Source of the DNA: Teratosphaeria epicoccoides
Lineage: Eukaryota; Ascomycota; Dothideomycetes; Mycosphaerellales; Teratosphaeriaceae
Assembly (NCBI GenBank): GCA_021401465.1
Contig: JADDMT010000001.1
Location: 1 to 64,000, forward strand
Reading direction: 5' to 3'
DNA: 64,000 bases
The notes beneath the pieces were generated by a model that saw only the letters and a program-made list of their open reading frames with translations, was not told where the DNA came from and made no database searches. Positions 21,285-33,243 of the stretch are shown in pieces (position 1 is the first letter of the stretch; each line of letters opens with the position of its first letter). Made by a program: the position numbers and the translations under genes.

Positions 21285-23023
21285 CTTGGAAGAGTCTTTT
21301 CTATCTGGCGACGGGATAGATGACAGGGAGAAGATGTGTGATGGGTGGTGGTGGTGAAGGAGGGATGGGCGTGTGCGTGTGGGTGGGATGGCTGGAGCTC
21401 CAAGGATGAAGGATGGCGCAGGCGGCAGCTATGGCAACGACGCATTAAGTGTGGCTGCTGCGTCATGCGATCGGTTTCACATGAATCATGCCTGCATAGC
21501 ACATAGCGATGACAAACTCTCTAGCGAGTCATAGCATCGTCAGCTAGTCGACAAACAGACTTGAATCTTTGACTGATGAGAGGGAAGACGCTACCCGAAT
21601 GGTATCTACCATAACAGTCAATAATGCTCTCGACTGCGCACCTAAGTTGGGCGGCGAGCACAGGTCAATTGACTGTGCTGGCTTGTCCTGCTAGCTCAGC
21701 CTTATTAAGGTGCTGGAGATGAGGAGCAACTGGATGCACCTCTTTCGATCTGCTTTCTGGGGTTCTCAGGAGTCACATACCAGGAAAGAATTTGAACCAA
21801 AATGCCAAGAGCAGGTGACGAGGATCCATATAACAACGTACACTTGATAGGTGTCTGGTACCCAAAAACGCGGGCATAAGGTAGCCGTCCACCATACGAT
21901 CATCGGCCCGTTCTCTAACGTGAATTTATCTTTCAAGATCCGCATTGACAGCTTGACTGGTCTCTGGAAAATCTGTTGTGGCATTTGGTATGGATGGGAC
22001 CACAGACGAGGACTTGATCCAGAGCTAATCTATCATCGGAGGACAGGGCCTACAAGCTGACACCCTTCGAACATGCAGCAGTATGGTTGTTTCAGCATGG
22101 AGCCAAAGATGGCGGAGCCTACTGGCCAGATGTCGGCAGGCTCTAAGGAACCGGCGTGGCCGGTACGGCTTGGATGGTAAGTTCTGAGCGCTGGTGTCCT
22201 GCATCGATCATTTCGAGCAGTTCGAACAGTACAACACTGTAACCCTTGAGATGGAGCAGGTCTGGCGCGACTTGGTACGGAAAGACGGAAAGCACCGCAA
22301 AGCGGATTCAAGGGATCTGGGGATCTCGTGGCAATGCTATGTGCATATGCGGCAGAGCATGAAGTGTCGGGAAGTCCCGTTACCAGAGGAACCTCCAAGC
22401 TCACCGCAAGCTATTGCCGATAGTTCAGCAGATTCGGGATCTGGTCTAACGGAGGGAAGGAATCAGGCTGAGTAGAATGCTCGTCGACACATCAAGGCGG
22501 AGAAGCCGCAGCTCAAGCAAGACGCTTGCCGCGAAGCTGACCGTGAGAAGCCCAGCAGCAAATCTTGACTGGCTTGAGCAGGCTACGCATACTCTTATTG
22601 GGGCAATGCCTGGGATAGTCTGCGGATAAGATGCGTGTGGGGATCGTGGCGACAGTATGTTGGGTCAATCTATCTCATGTGATATGCTATTGTAATTCTC
22701 TCGACTCTTGTGTGGTAATCTCTTGGACTTTGGATGCTGGACTGTTCTGGAAGGGCTTAGTACTGCGAGAATGAAATGAAGACTGGGTATTGCTTCAAGC
22801 ACTGCCAAGCGAAATCAAGCTTGCTTCACGACCTTGAGCTCTTTAGCCGTAGCCTATTCAGACTTTTGCTGCTGTGGCGGAACTTCGTGAAAAGAGTGTC
22901 TGAGGGAGAAACCTCTTACGTGTGGCACTCAAATTCTCCAGGCTCCACTCCACTCTGCAATGCCACCGACCCACCCAATATCAAACCTCCAATGCTGTTT
23001 CCATCATTGAATTTCACCCATCG
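21285..23023. other. Gene-free stretch
   Basis: About 1.7 kb between the divergent PEP4 and GT8 genes. Frames of 70-125 codons exist on both strands but have no coding bias or motif. It presumably contains both promoters. Confidence 0.4.
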
Positions 23024-24250
23024 ATGTCGCTGCCATCTCAGGAATCACCAGATGTCCGACGAAGGAGCAACAAGATGGGAGCTGAAGATCGCTACAAAGA
23101 CAAATTATACGATGAAGATGACTGGGGCATGCCGACCTTTCGGCCGCAAACACCAGCCGCGTCAACTCCAGTCTGGTTTTCCAGACGCCTAAAGAGAATA
23201 TGGCCCATCATAGCTGTCATCCTGCTACTAATGATCTATCGAGCCTGGCCGGAACCATCCAAGGTGGACAGAAACAAACATGCATACGTCCTTTACGCCG
23301 TCGACGAAGCAACACTTTGCCACGCGTACATGATCTTCGAAGCCCTCCATCGCTTCGGCTCAAAAGCAGACCGCGTACTAATGCACAACCCGCAATGGAC
23401 AACCATCGCCAACGGTGGCCAAGAGCGCACATCCGAGCTCCTATCAAGGGCCGAGAAACGACACAAAGTCAGACTCCGCCCCGTCCAACTGCTCGACGAG
23501 AGAGGCGAAACCACGACGCCGACAGCCGACGGCTTCAGCACCTGGGATATGAGCATCACCAAACTCCGCGCCTTCGAACTCATCGAGTACGAGCGAGTCC
23601 TCCACCTCGACTCCGACATCACGCTCTTCACCCACCTGGACGAGCTCTTCCTCCTCCCCAAAACTCCCGTCGCCATGCCCCGAGCCTACTGGAGCGAAGC
23701 CTGGGAGCGCGAACGCTGGGGCAGTCACGGAAGCCTCACAAGTCTGCTGATGCTGATCCAGCCCAACCCCGCCGAAATGCACGGGATGCTGAAGACGTTG
23801 AAAGACTGGCGCATGGACGAGAACATGAACCGCAGCAAAGCCTACGACATGGAACTGCTCAACCACCGCTTCGCGTCCTCCGCCATGGTGCTCCCGCACC
23901 GCCCTTACGCCCTCCTCACTGCGGAGTTCCGTGCGGAGAATCACGAGCCCTACCTGGGCACTGTCAATGCACCAGCGTCTATGACGGGCCACTGGGATCC
24001 AGATCAGGCGCTCAAAGAGGCAAAGCTGGTGCACTTCTCCGACTGGCCCTTGCCAAAACCTTGGGTCATGTGGCCGCATGATGGACTGATGGAGATGGAG
24101 CCAAATTGCACAATTCCGCCATGCAGAGAGCGCGAGATCTGGAAAACGCTGTATGATGATTTTCGAAAGAAGAGGAAAGAACATTGTCGGTTGTTGGGTG
24201 TCACCGCGCCGGACTGGAAGACATGGAAAGCCAGTGTAGGAGCCACTTGA
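23024..24250 (+). CDS. Family 8 glycosyltransferase, GNT1-like type II membrane protein
   Basis: The frame is open further upstream, but its first in-frame ATG is at 23024, giving 408 residues. A cytosolic tail of about 65 residues is followed by one membrane anchor (IWPIIAVILLLMIYRAW) and a lumenal catalytic domain. The DxD metal and nucleotide-sugar motif is in RVLHLDSDITLF, and HFSDWPLPKPW near the end is typical of fungal GT8 proteins related to yeast Gnt1 (alpha-N-acetylglucosaminyltransferase) and glycogenin. The topology suggests a Golgi enzyme that decorates glycans. The donor and acceptor cannot be read from sequence. The gene has no introns. A shorter start at 23075 (MGAEDRYK) is possible. 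Confidence 0.8.
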   Translation: MSLPSQESPDVRRRSNKMGAEDRYKDKLYDEDDWGMPTFRPQTPAASTPVWFSRRLKRIWPIIAVILLLMIYRAWPEPSKVDRNKHAYVLYAVDEATLCHAYMIFEALHRFGSKADRVLMHNPQWTTIANGGQERTSELLSRAEKRHKVRLRPVQLLDERGETTTPTADGFSTWDMSITKLRAFELIEYERVLHLDSDITLFTHLDELFLLPKTPVAMPRAYWSEAWERERWGSHGSLTSLLMLIQPNPAEMHGMLKTLKDWRMDENMNRSKAYDMELLNHRFASSAMVLPHRPYALLTAEFRAENHEPYLGTVNAPASMTGHWDPDQALKEAKLVHFSDWPLPKPWVMWPHDGLMEMEPNCTIPPCREREIWKTLYDDFRKKRKEHCRLLGVTAPDWKTWKASVGAT

Positions 24251-24755
24251 GCTTGGAAAGAACGAGATGGCTCATGGGGTGCATAAGTGGTATAGATGCA
24301 TCGTGTGTTATTGGCTAGTAGCTACTGTAGGGTAAGCCATACCAGGCACATACACCCCTCTCCGTGCCTGTTCCAAGCAAGTCAGGAGAGTCTCGTGATA
24401 CCTCATAATTCTTCAACCGGCGTCACTCGACCATGCTCCACGCCGCGTCAATCTCGTGAAAGCTCTCTGCCGCATCGCCCGTCACTCCCTTCTCATCCGT
24501 CGAGAGCCATACCGATACCACAAATGACAGTAGCGAGATCAGCCAGGCTTCACAGGAAGCTGTCACTGATCCCGTCTGCGCAATTTCCCCGCATGGAGAG
24601 CCAGCGCCTTGCCCAACCCAATAATATCTCGCAAGTACTGCCGGAAATGCGAACAAACATACCCAAAACACCCATACATGCATCTGTCATGAACATTCGT
24701 TATTTTGTCTGGCCGTATACTCGCTCAAAAACATGCAAACACGCGCTCAACGCAT
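24251..24755. other. Gene-free stretch
   Basis: This is a convergent 3' intergenic region between the GT8 gene and WEE1. I see nothing further in it. Confidence 0.5.
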
Positions 24756-27700
24756 TCAGAATTCCATCATCTCGACGTCTTGCTGGTGGAATGGATTGAC
24801 AACCACATCCGCGGGCCCCCAGCTACCTTCGTAGACTGTGGCACCAGCACGACGACGCACATCGACCCATTGGACGCCGCCAGCTGCCAGGAGCTGGTCC
24901 ACAGTCGGGCGCCGGTCTGGGTCGGGACAGATCATCCACTGCACGATTTGGTCCAAGGCGTTGCTGTCTTTAGGATCGATCATGAAGTTCGGTGGCGAGA
25001 CTAGATCGCGGCTGTTCTTGCGTCGATGGCCCTTGACCGCAGTAGATGGCTGTAAGAAGCTTAGCTCGTCGTCCGCCTGCATGGTGAACGGCAACACGTC
25101 GTTGGAGGCGGCATCAGCCATTTCGATTGGGTCGCCGGAGTCATCGCGTAGAAGGCTGCTATCTGAAGTGAAAGTCAAGCTTGGCAGATCGCTGAGGTCG
25201 CCGGCGCGCAGACGCTGCCACGATGCGCCGTTGTCGGGCAGGACAATGTTGCCAGCGGTCTCCAGTATGATCATGCCAAGTGCAAAGATATCTGCCGGCT
25301 TGTCAAAACGACCGCAAAGAATCTCTGGGCCGATGTACTCGCGATCGCCTTCACCATCGAGATCTTGAGGCGCCGGCCACGAGCTAGCCATGCCAAAGTC
25401 ACCAATCTTCAGAACGCCTTCCCAATCGATGAAGACGTTTGCAGGCTTCAAGTCGAGATGCATATAGTTGGCATCGTGGATGGACTTGACACCTTGCGAC
25501 AGCTCCAGCAGTATCTTCCATATTCTGAAGTCGTCAAGTCTGCCTTTGTAACCCGTGTGCAACAGAAAGTCTTTCAAATTGCCATTCTCACAGAACTCGG
25601 TTTGAATATAGAGGTGACCCTTAGCCTCCCAGTCATCGACGAGTTCGATGATGTGCTCATGGCCACACATGGCCCTGAGGATCTCGACCTCTCGCATCTT
25701 ACGCGCCCGATCCTTATTGCCGGTATACGGCTTCCTGGACTTCTTGACGGCCCAGACTTGCGCGCCAGGACTCAGCTGAGCCTTCGATCCCGTCTTTGTG
25801 CCTGGAAGGGGCCTCTCCACCTTGTAGACTTGCGAGAACTCCCCGACTCCAGATGTCGTAACGTGGCCGAAGCGCGTGGTCAGAGCAGGATCCACATCAT
25901 TAGCAAAATATCCAGATGAGGATTGGTTGCCTTGACCGAAAGTCGAGGCGAAGCTATGGTCTCCTCTAGGGCCAGTAGGCGTCGCCGGCACGCCAGAGCC
26001 GTGGGTGCTTCTGCCACCAAGAAACGTGCCTGGGCGCTGGTAGGCCGAGATCGAGAGGCTGCTCGGATCGGGCGGCGTGAACGAGTCTTGAGGTGTGCGA
26101 GGTGATGGCTTGTCGGAGCTCTCGCTCTCCTTTTCCTCAGCAGCCGGCGGAGCTACAGGTAGAAGTGTCTTAGTATGTGTACTGCTGCCGTTGCGCAAAT
26201 GCGGCACCGATCGTTGTGATCTCTTCACAACCGGCATCGGTGAAAATCCAATGTCATCGTGTGAGAAAGAACGAGCCCGACCGGCAGATGGTGAAGGCGA
26301 AGCGCAGGCGGTCAAGCAGATGAATGGCATTTTGCTATCATCGACCGCCAACCGCTGGTCCTTCTCCAATCTACCGCAAGGCGTGTCAAGCAGAGGTGTA
26401 TACTTACTATGCTCTTCATCAGCGGGCGCATCGCCGTGGCCGACAGGTGATGCGAATGTGTCCGGGCCTAGAGAGGTACGCCTTCCAAACAAACTGCTGC
26501 GGAGGCTGTTGCTCTTGCCCTTAGATTGAGGCCTGGGCACGGGGATCGTCGATGTTGACTTGGTAGGCGTGGGCGGCAGGTCCTCGGTACTGGCCCTGGT
26601 GTCCAAATGCTGTGTTGGCGACGTGGTCATATCGTCACCATCCACGCTCAGAAAGCTGCCTCGGCGAGTGAGCTGCGGTGCGCCCGCAAGTGATCCAAAG
26701 ATATTTACACCTTTGCCAAACGACTCCGGCGAGACCTTTGAGATGCGCCCGTTGAACGGCGTTGTCGGGCTTCCGAACTCGTGCATCGGCTGTACGACTT
26801 TACCAAGCGCCGAAGCTGGCGCTGGCGTTGTGGAAAGTATGATATGCGCTGCTTTCTTAGACGGCGTATCCGGCATGTGAGCGCTGCTAGTCGAGGCACC
26901 GAAGTCGACATTGCGATTGCGCTTCGAAATAAGACCAGTGGAATGGAAAGCCTGAGGGCACGGCTTGGCCATCTTATAGGCATCTGGCGTAGCAAACGAC
27001 TCTGTAGAGTCCTGACTCGAATGTGACGCATTGTTCTCGTGCGGCTTGAGCGCGCCCAAAGGTAAGGATTTCGAGAAATGTTCAACTTGTGCGATAAAGT
27101 TCGGCCTGAATGGATTATGTGTGTTTGGCTGTGCGGCTTGGTGCGGCTTGTCCTCTGCCATGCTCGACGTAGAAGATGACGGTGACAAGGCGTGAGACAA
27201 AGGATGCGGCTTGGGCGCTGACTGGTACAGCTTCTGGGCCGGCGCTGGGAACAGCACTGGTGGCTCATTCACTATTCTCCGGAAGGGCGAATCAAAGTCG
27301 ATACTGCGGAATGGCAATGCACTGTCCAAAGAGATCCGAGATCTGGCGCGAGTCAGCGCCGGGCTTAGACCCGTCTCCCGAGTAGCCTCTGGGAACAGCT
27401 TGGAGCGCACAGGTCCAGCACGCTGCTGCAAGGTCGATTTGCGAAGGCTAAATGGTCGCTTTTGCGGAGACTTGGTAGCTGCGCTTGGCCAGGTCGAGGA
27501 GAAAGACGGGTTGGCATCTCGATCCTTCTCGTCCGATGAGCGACCAGAGTCGGTAGAATCGCCAGAGGCACCGTCGAGGCCGTACTCGAAGACATTGAAG
27601 TCATTGCTGAAAGCAGACGCGCCGTGAATACTCCTGCGCTTGTTCCGTGGGCTGCCCGACCTTGCCGCCTCCAGGTTCATTACCCCATCACTGCGCTTCA

Positions 27701-28274
27701 GCGGGCTCGACTTCACTGGTGATCTGTGCTCTTTCAAAATTGTGTCCAAAAATTTGCCCGGCTTCAAGAAGGCAATCTTGATCGGTTCGTCGCAGATCTT
27801 TTCCCCAGCCGTCTGACACCCATCTTCTGAGCAATCCATTCGATCCCTGTTCTCTTGATCATTCTCAGCAGAGGTCCTTCGCGTCAGACGAGGACGGTCG
27901 TGCATCTGGTTGGTAGTTTCACTCAGCGCGCGGCGAGGGGGGCTGTTTGGCGACGTCCGTCGGGGTGCGCTCCGCAGCGGTCCCGAGCGCTTTACCGAGG
28001 GTTTGGGCTTTGCAACGTTGAGCTCGTTGGCTGTATCTGCACTGTATGCACGCGACAAGCCAGATGGCGAGCGCGGTGTCGATGGCGATGTGTCTGTAGG
28101 CCTTGCAGCAACTAAGGAAAAGCGTTGCGGTTTGGAAGGGGAGCGCGACAACGATCGCCTGATTTGCCTAATGGACGCGAAACTGTCGATGGGCGAGCTG
28201 TGCCTATGCGTCGGCGAGAGCAGATGCGGCGCGCTGTTGGCTGAGTGTCGCGGTGAATACTCGAATTCCATCAT
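24756..28274 (-). CDS. WEE1: Wee1-like mitosis inhibitor protein kinase
   Basis: A single open frame of 1172 residues starts at the first ATG of a MMEFEYSP sequence; the frame continues 5' of this but only from a GTG. The first 800 residues are serine/proline-rich and disordered, with many SP/TP sites typical of CDK-regulated proteins. The kinase domain fills the C-terminal third: GVGEFSQVYKV glycine loop, VWAVKKS lysine, HLDLKPANVF catalytic loop, IGDFGMAS and EYIGPEILCGRF. The HLDLKPANV loop and EYIGPE step are characteristic of Wee1/Myt1. The enzyme phosphorylates the CDK1 inhibitory tyrosine and delays mitotic entry. A strong GTAAGT donor lies at 26401-26407, but no acceptor keeps the frame, so I left the gene intronless. 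Confidence 0.92.
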   Translation of the reverse strand: MMEFEYSPRHSANSAPHLLSPTHRHSSPIDSFASIRQIRRSLSRSPSKPQRFSLVAARPTDTSPSTPRSPSGLSRAYSADTANELNVAKPKPSVKRSGPLRSAPRRTSPNSPPRRALSETTNQMHDRPRLTRRTSAENDQENRDRMDCSEDGCQTAGEKICDEPIKIAFLKPGKFLDTILKEHRSPVKSSPLKRSDGVMNLEAARSGSPRNKRRSIHGASAFSNDFNVFEYGLDGASGDSTDSGRSSDEKDRDANPSFSSTWPSAATKSPQKRPFSLRKSTLQQRAGPVRSKLFPEATRETGLSPALTRARSRISLDSALPFRSIDFDSPFRRIVNEPPVLFPAPAQKLYQSAPKPHPLSHALSPSSSTSSMAEDKPHQAAQPNTHNPFRPNFIAQVEHFSKSLPLGALKPHENNASHSSQDSTESFATPDAYKMAKPCPQAFHSTGLISKRNRNVDFGASTSSAHMPDTPSKKAAHIILSTTPAPASALGKVVQPMHEFGSPTTPFNGRISKVSPESFGKGVNIFGSLAGAPQLTRRGSFLSVDGDDMTTSPTQHLDTRASTEDLPPTPTKSTSTIPVPRPQSKGKSNSLRSSLFGRRTSLGPDTFASPVGHGDAPADEEHSKYTPLLDTPCGRLEKDQRLAVDDSKMPFICLTACASPSPSAGRARSFSHDDIGFSPMPVVKRSQRSVPHLRNGSSTHTKTLLPVAPPAAEEKESESSDKPSPRTPQDSFTPPDPSSLSISAYQRPGTFLGGRSTHGSGVPATPTGPRGDHSFASTFGQGNQSSSGYFANDVDPALTTRFGHVTTSGVGEFSQVYKVERPLPGTKTGSKAQLSPGAQVWAVKKSRKPYTGNKDRARKMREVEILRAMCGHEHIIELVDDWEAKGHLYIQTEFCENGNLKDFLLHTGYKGRLDDFRIWKILLELSQGVKSIHDANYMHLDLKPANVFIDWEGVLKIGDFGMASSWPAPQDLDGEGDREYIGPEILCGRFDKPADIFALGMIILETAGNIVLPDNGASWQRLRAGDLSDLPSLTFTSDSSLLRDDSGDPIEMADAASNDVLPFTMQADDELSFLQPSTAVKGHRRKNSRDLVSPPNFMIDPKDSNALDQIVQWMICPDPDRRPTVDQLLAAGGVQWVDVRRRAGATVYEGSWGPADVVVNPFHQQDVEMMEF

Positions 28275-31200
28275 TGCAAGCTCATGTGGCGTGTCAGCTG
28301 CACGGTGACTGGCTATCCCAGCTGCTTGATCCTGCGCGCAAAATGTGCACTCGCGGTATCGTAACCCGCTTCTCCCACTTGTCTCACGATAGTCAAGCGG
28401 AGTGGTTGAGATGTGCGCGCCCAGCAGACAACAGCTTTCGATGCGGTGGAGGACGCCGGCGCGATGAGGTCGATGGTCAGGTGTCGCTGTTGTCGGCGGG
28501 GTGAGGTGTGGACCCGCGCATAGATGTGTAAGCCGGGACGATGCGATAAAGATGGCGTGTGCTGTTTGCGATGCCGTGTAGGTGCGAGGCCGCGGAATGC
28601 GATAAAAACAACACAGCACGCGTCAGGTGGAGTGGCGGGCGCGACAAGTGTTATTGATCGACGGCTCACGGCGCGGCCGCCGACGACAGACAGCTGTTGA
28701 TATGTGAGTTACTGCACTAGATTGTACAGATGGAGGTGAGAGATAAGGTATTAGTGAAGTTGGTCCGGTTTTCAGGAAAGCAGGTGTGAGTGAGCCTTGT
28801 GGCAGTCGCGCCTCAGGGAAAGCAGGCGCACGAGCCAGTTTCGATGGGACTAGCTAGCACCTTCGCGTCTGCAACGCCGGGACCCGTGACCCAGTATACC
28901 CGGTTTGGCGAAGGCTTCAACAGCGATGTGAGAACGTGGGAAGTGTCTGACTCGGGCAGCTGTATGTTATTTAGACTCTCATGAAACCAGTGGAATTGTC
29001 CAAAAACGCCCATATAGCGTCACCGAACTATTATAGCAAGCAGACTCGCGTGTTGTTTACATACATAGTACATTGGGTCAACAACACACCTCCTGGACTG
29101 CATACGTCACCGGCTGTTCGCTTTGGCATTTGCGACATCCAGGGTCCTTCCTCGATCTGTGAACCTTCTTCTCGCCTCAAACCTTGGCCCTTGGCTGGAC
29201 AATGCTGTGCTGGTCCTCATCGCCGTTGTCTCGGGCATCGCAGACTGTCTCCATTCGACCAGTCGGAGAGCTTGAATTCGTACATCGTGATTAATAGTTC
29301 TCGCGGCAACGCGCATCTTGGGCCGTCGAGTCGATGGCTCGATCGCCGCATTGAAGCCCCGGTGAGCAATACTTGAAACACATAATACCGCAGATGCGGT
29401 CCTGCCTCAGCCTGTGCAAGACACGCGTCCCAAATCCGCGGGCATGGCTCGCAAGGATAACATCGTCAGTAGTGGTGATCAGGCTAACGCGTCCCAGATG
29501 CCGTATCCCACGCACCTGAACATCATCAATCTGTGCCCTGTGCTGCGGTTCTAGTCCTCTTGGCCACTACCAGCAAGCCCGACACAAAGATGGAGGCCTT
29601 GTGATAAAACGCAACATGTCGCAGAACATGATACGATGTCTGAAGTGGCACGGTCAGAACAGTCGCCAGGTAAGTAGCCCATGTGACGGCCATTGACGAC
29701 TTGGTCGAGATATTCAAGAACCAAGCACCGCGAGTGTCTCGTCTGGAACTCCAAACTCTGTAAATACAAAAAAGCCAATAGATCGCAAGACAGTGCACGC
29801 AGGACACAATTGCAAGAAACGAATAGGCCAGGAACAGGATTTTTGCCTCGTCTGGACTGCAGGCTGCAGCTTATCTCAAAATCACAGGCTGCGATGACCT
29901 TGCAATCAGCGATGTTCGTCAGCACAATGGCGACACCTTCGTGTCCCACTGGGGCCTTCGACCAAATCATTTGACAAACAACCTCGTCATACCTTATCAT
30001 GGTCAAGAAGATGAGCGCAACTCGCTTGATCAAAACTTGTTTGACGCCTTCAGATCCATGATGTGATCGCGGAGTTGCGATGAGCAGTTGGCGCGAGAGA
30101 CAACCGCAACCTTCAGCCCTCTTTGCTCGCATAATGCTGTGAATCTGGGTGAAACCGGGATGCCTTGAGGTCTTGCTTTATTCCGCGTGATCCAGACTTC
30201 TCGTATCTTGCAAGGAATACATCGCTAATTTGCGCTTCGAGGCACAGAACAACCTCGGCGATGCTCTTTGTAAAGGCTCAGTAAATTCCTTGATCTTACA
30301 GACATGGCCATATTGGCTCGTACTGTGTGTGAGAGGAAAGCAGTCGCTACACATTTCGGCATCAACCTCGTACCTGACGGCGGGTCTTGACTTCAGGCAA
30401 CCATTAAAGCGATTCGAGCACGCGCAAAGCCAAGCGTGATATTGTCAGAATGTGAAGCCCCAGATACGATCCCAGCCCAGACCAGTGGCACCTCTCCTTT
30501 ATGATGCGATGAGCTTCGCCGCTATGATAATGGCGCCGGTCAGAGCCCAAGGACATATCTGAGCGACGTATATTGACACAAAAGCCCTGAATGCCAGCAC
30601 GCATGGACAAGGCTGCGCCACGGCTGCACTTACTGCGTTCTCGAACGGCAGCAGTCCTCTTAGCAGTCAGTCAGATGCTACTCCTTTTGACCCAATCTTG
30701 ATACCACTGAATATTGGTCTATCTGTTGACACGTCCGGAAGTCTGCCGGTGCCCGGCTGCCACGTCTGACGGTGGTGCCAGCGCTGCACGTGACACCGAT
30801 GGGGTCAAAGAGACCGCCGGCCAAAACAATTTGACCGGTTATTGGTTGTCTGAACACCAGCAGCATGATTGTCCCGCAGTGCAGCGCCACAGGCGTCAGG
30901 GGCGGGTCGAGGCCTAGAAGGCATTTGCGAGCACGTGAGCGTCGGCATGAGCTTGCATGGTAGACGCACTCAGCAAGAGCCGTGACTACTCACGAGAGCG
31001 CCGTCCAACATATTTTCTGATGCGCAACTGAGAGCTCCGACACGTGGACCGATGCATTTACGACACGGTCAGTCCCGTTCAAGGGCCGCGCCTGGTGGCT
31101 TGAGGCTTTTAGCCAAGGTGGTACAACGTGCTCGAGCAGCTAGTGTCTCATCGGCGTCAGTGGTGGCTGCATCACACCATGTGTCTGCAAGGCATCCTGA

Positions 31201-31405
31201 CTTGCGTGGCTTCGGTGTGGCCTGAAATTGTTGCCACGGCGGGCGTGTGACCAGCTCGTGCCTTCCCAACCTGTGGCGCTTGCATACGAGGAGGCCGAAG
31301 CTGACTCGTCCGCCGTGACAGCTTACAACGATTGTCCTGAAACGTCTCATACCGGCTTTTTTAATCCCAGGGGCCGCCTCCTGAGGGGGTCCATGATCTA
31401 CGTGA
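28275..31405. other. Long gene-poor stretch
   Basis: This 3.1-kb region runs from the WEE1 start to the 3' end of the acetyltransferase gene. The first few hundred bases should contain the WEE1 promoter and leader. The only noteworthy frame is a hydrophobic minus-strand stretch at 29526-29850, described under findings. I see no intact gene. Confidence 0.4.
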
Positions 31406-32919
31406 TTATTCGATAGCCTCTAGCTGATATCTCACATTCTCAAGGACCTGGTCCAAAAATGCAGCATCATCATCAACGCCGAGCATGCCCGGCCACCAAG
31501 TTGTCGTGATTGACAAGCGACCGCCCTTGACACTTGAAACGCAAACATTCACAGCTGCTCCACCACAGTCCGCAGACTGTGAGAATACCACGTCCCGAAC
31601 GTGCCACGCCTGCTGGCCATCAGCCAAAACTGGCAATTCAAAGACGCCAACGTTGCTGAGCTCGAAACTCGCCTCAGCTGGCTTGGACGCATTCCCGAGC
31701 AACCAGGAGCGAAAGTCAGTGAGGTATCTAAGTAGCGAGAGAGGGTGGTCGGTGAGGGTATGTGAGGCTTTAGCTAAATGCTCAGTATGTTCACGTGCGG
31801 CGTTCCAGTCCTGATCCGAAAAAGTATCTGACGCCTGTCCTGACCTGTTGGGTGACACGGTGATGGTGTCAACAATGCCAGATGCGTAGTTGCCCATCGA
31901 ATCCATAGCTTCCGGTATGCACCGCCTGAGATCGATTGGTGTGGTCTGCACGAATCTCTGATAGCTTCTGCCTCTTGCGTGAAGAGCTTTCGCGAGAGCG
32001 CGAGTGATGACCTGGATTAAGACGCCAGTGAGCCTTACGTGATGCTGCCGACAAGACTTGAGCACTTGCTGAGCGGTATCACTTGCTACCATGAGCGTCC
32101 GTATCGAAGTCCTGACTACCTCTCCAGATCTCGGCAGCTCTGGTCTCTGCTCAGCGCCAAACCACACGTCCCTCGGGCTCTCAGTCGCGACTCCGAGCAT
32201 TCGACTTACAAAATTTGGAGCGTATTGCTTGATGGCAATTTTGAGAAAATAATTCCATGAGATTGGCGTGGGTCTCGCCAGCTCGAACGGTGGCTGAAGC
32301 TCATTCGTTGAGTTAACAAAGACTTTCAGGGAAGCGTCCTCTTCTAGAGAACTTGCAGACCGTAAAGCTTTGAGGAATGTCGAGAGAAACAGATAGCCAG
32401 ACCGTCCATCACCGAGCGAATGCGACCAAGAGAAGACGAGCCAGAATCCTGAACCTGTTGATGCAACACATACTCGCCATGGTGGCGTTGCAAACAGATC
32501 TGGTAAGTTGTCGTCGTGAGCCAGTCCGTGCAACTCCAGGATTGCATCATTGCCATCTGCATCTTGCCCTTTGAGGTCAAGGAATCGCAAATGCTGGCTA
32601 AGATCTAATGATGCGATCTTCGCATATTGAGGTTTCCCGGTATCGGCGTTCAGCACTATAGTGCTGAGTGCCGCATGCTCGTCAATGCATTGCTTCAATG
32701 CCTTGACGATGTCGTCCTCGGGAATGCCATTCACTGACTTCTCACAACAGTACTTCGCGCTGATCACGACAGAGCCGTAATGGCCCAAGACATCTCGAGC
32801 GATGCAGCGTCGCTCGGCGACGCCTTCAAGCGGACGAACAGTCAGCAGCCAAACTCGCACCACATTTCCAGTGTGGGAGCATACGAACCAGCCGGACGGA
32901 GGACTCGAGCAGCCGTCAT
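31406..32919 (-). CDS. Alcohol acetyltransferase family protein (ATF-like)
   Basis: Exons 32889-32919 and 31406-32823 join over a 65-nt intron to give 482 residues. The splice restores VLRPAGVAERRCIARDVLGHYGSV, the usual N-terminal block of fungal alcohol acetyltransferases (LRP.G..E....R...G.Y). The acyltransferase HxxxD motif is present in SWSHSLGDGRSG. Downstream TPIDLRRCIPEAMDSMGNYAS and a C-terminal SFELSNVGVFELP fit the same family (PF07247). Members transfer acetyl groups from acetyl-CoA to alcohols or sterols; the real substrate here is not readable. UBA4 lies about 330 bp upstream on the same strand, with no functional link evident. The acceptor (TTGAAG) is weak but is the only one that fits the frame. 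Confidence 0.82.
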
Positions 32920-33243
32920 GATGACTCCTACAGCACAGTCCAATCTATAGATAGATGTGCAATTTTCAGCAGAGATCTTGTCGGATTGTCGTCAAGGACT
33001 CACCGCCCCCTACAGAAGTTGACCAGGATGCCCCGCAGGTGCGGCCGAGCTCCTCACGATGGCCAAGATGGGCGTAGCGTAGAGTCATCTTGCCGAGCCT
33101 CGCATGGGTCTGCGAAAGGTCTGGACAAAGACGTGCGAAATGTCTTCATTGGCCACTGCGATACGCGTGGGTGGACCCATTGGAGACACGGCAATCAAAA
33201 CGCAAAGCGCTAGCGATGACAGTGCACAAATTTCTTGCTGTCC
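32920..33243. other. Short intergenic region
   Basis: This contains the promoter of the acetyltransferase gene and the 3' end of UBA4. No other feature is seen. Confidence 0.45.

Noticed and set aside
26401..26407. Perfect GTAAGTA donor on the minus strand inside WEE1
   Set aside because: No downstream AG in a reasonable distance keeps the kinase frame, and the unspliced frame is open throughout.
28275..28619. N-terminal extension of WEE1 by 115 codons
   Set aside because: The extension begins at GTG, not ATG, and is rich in His/Cys/Arg without homology; the MMEFEY start is more likely.
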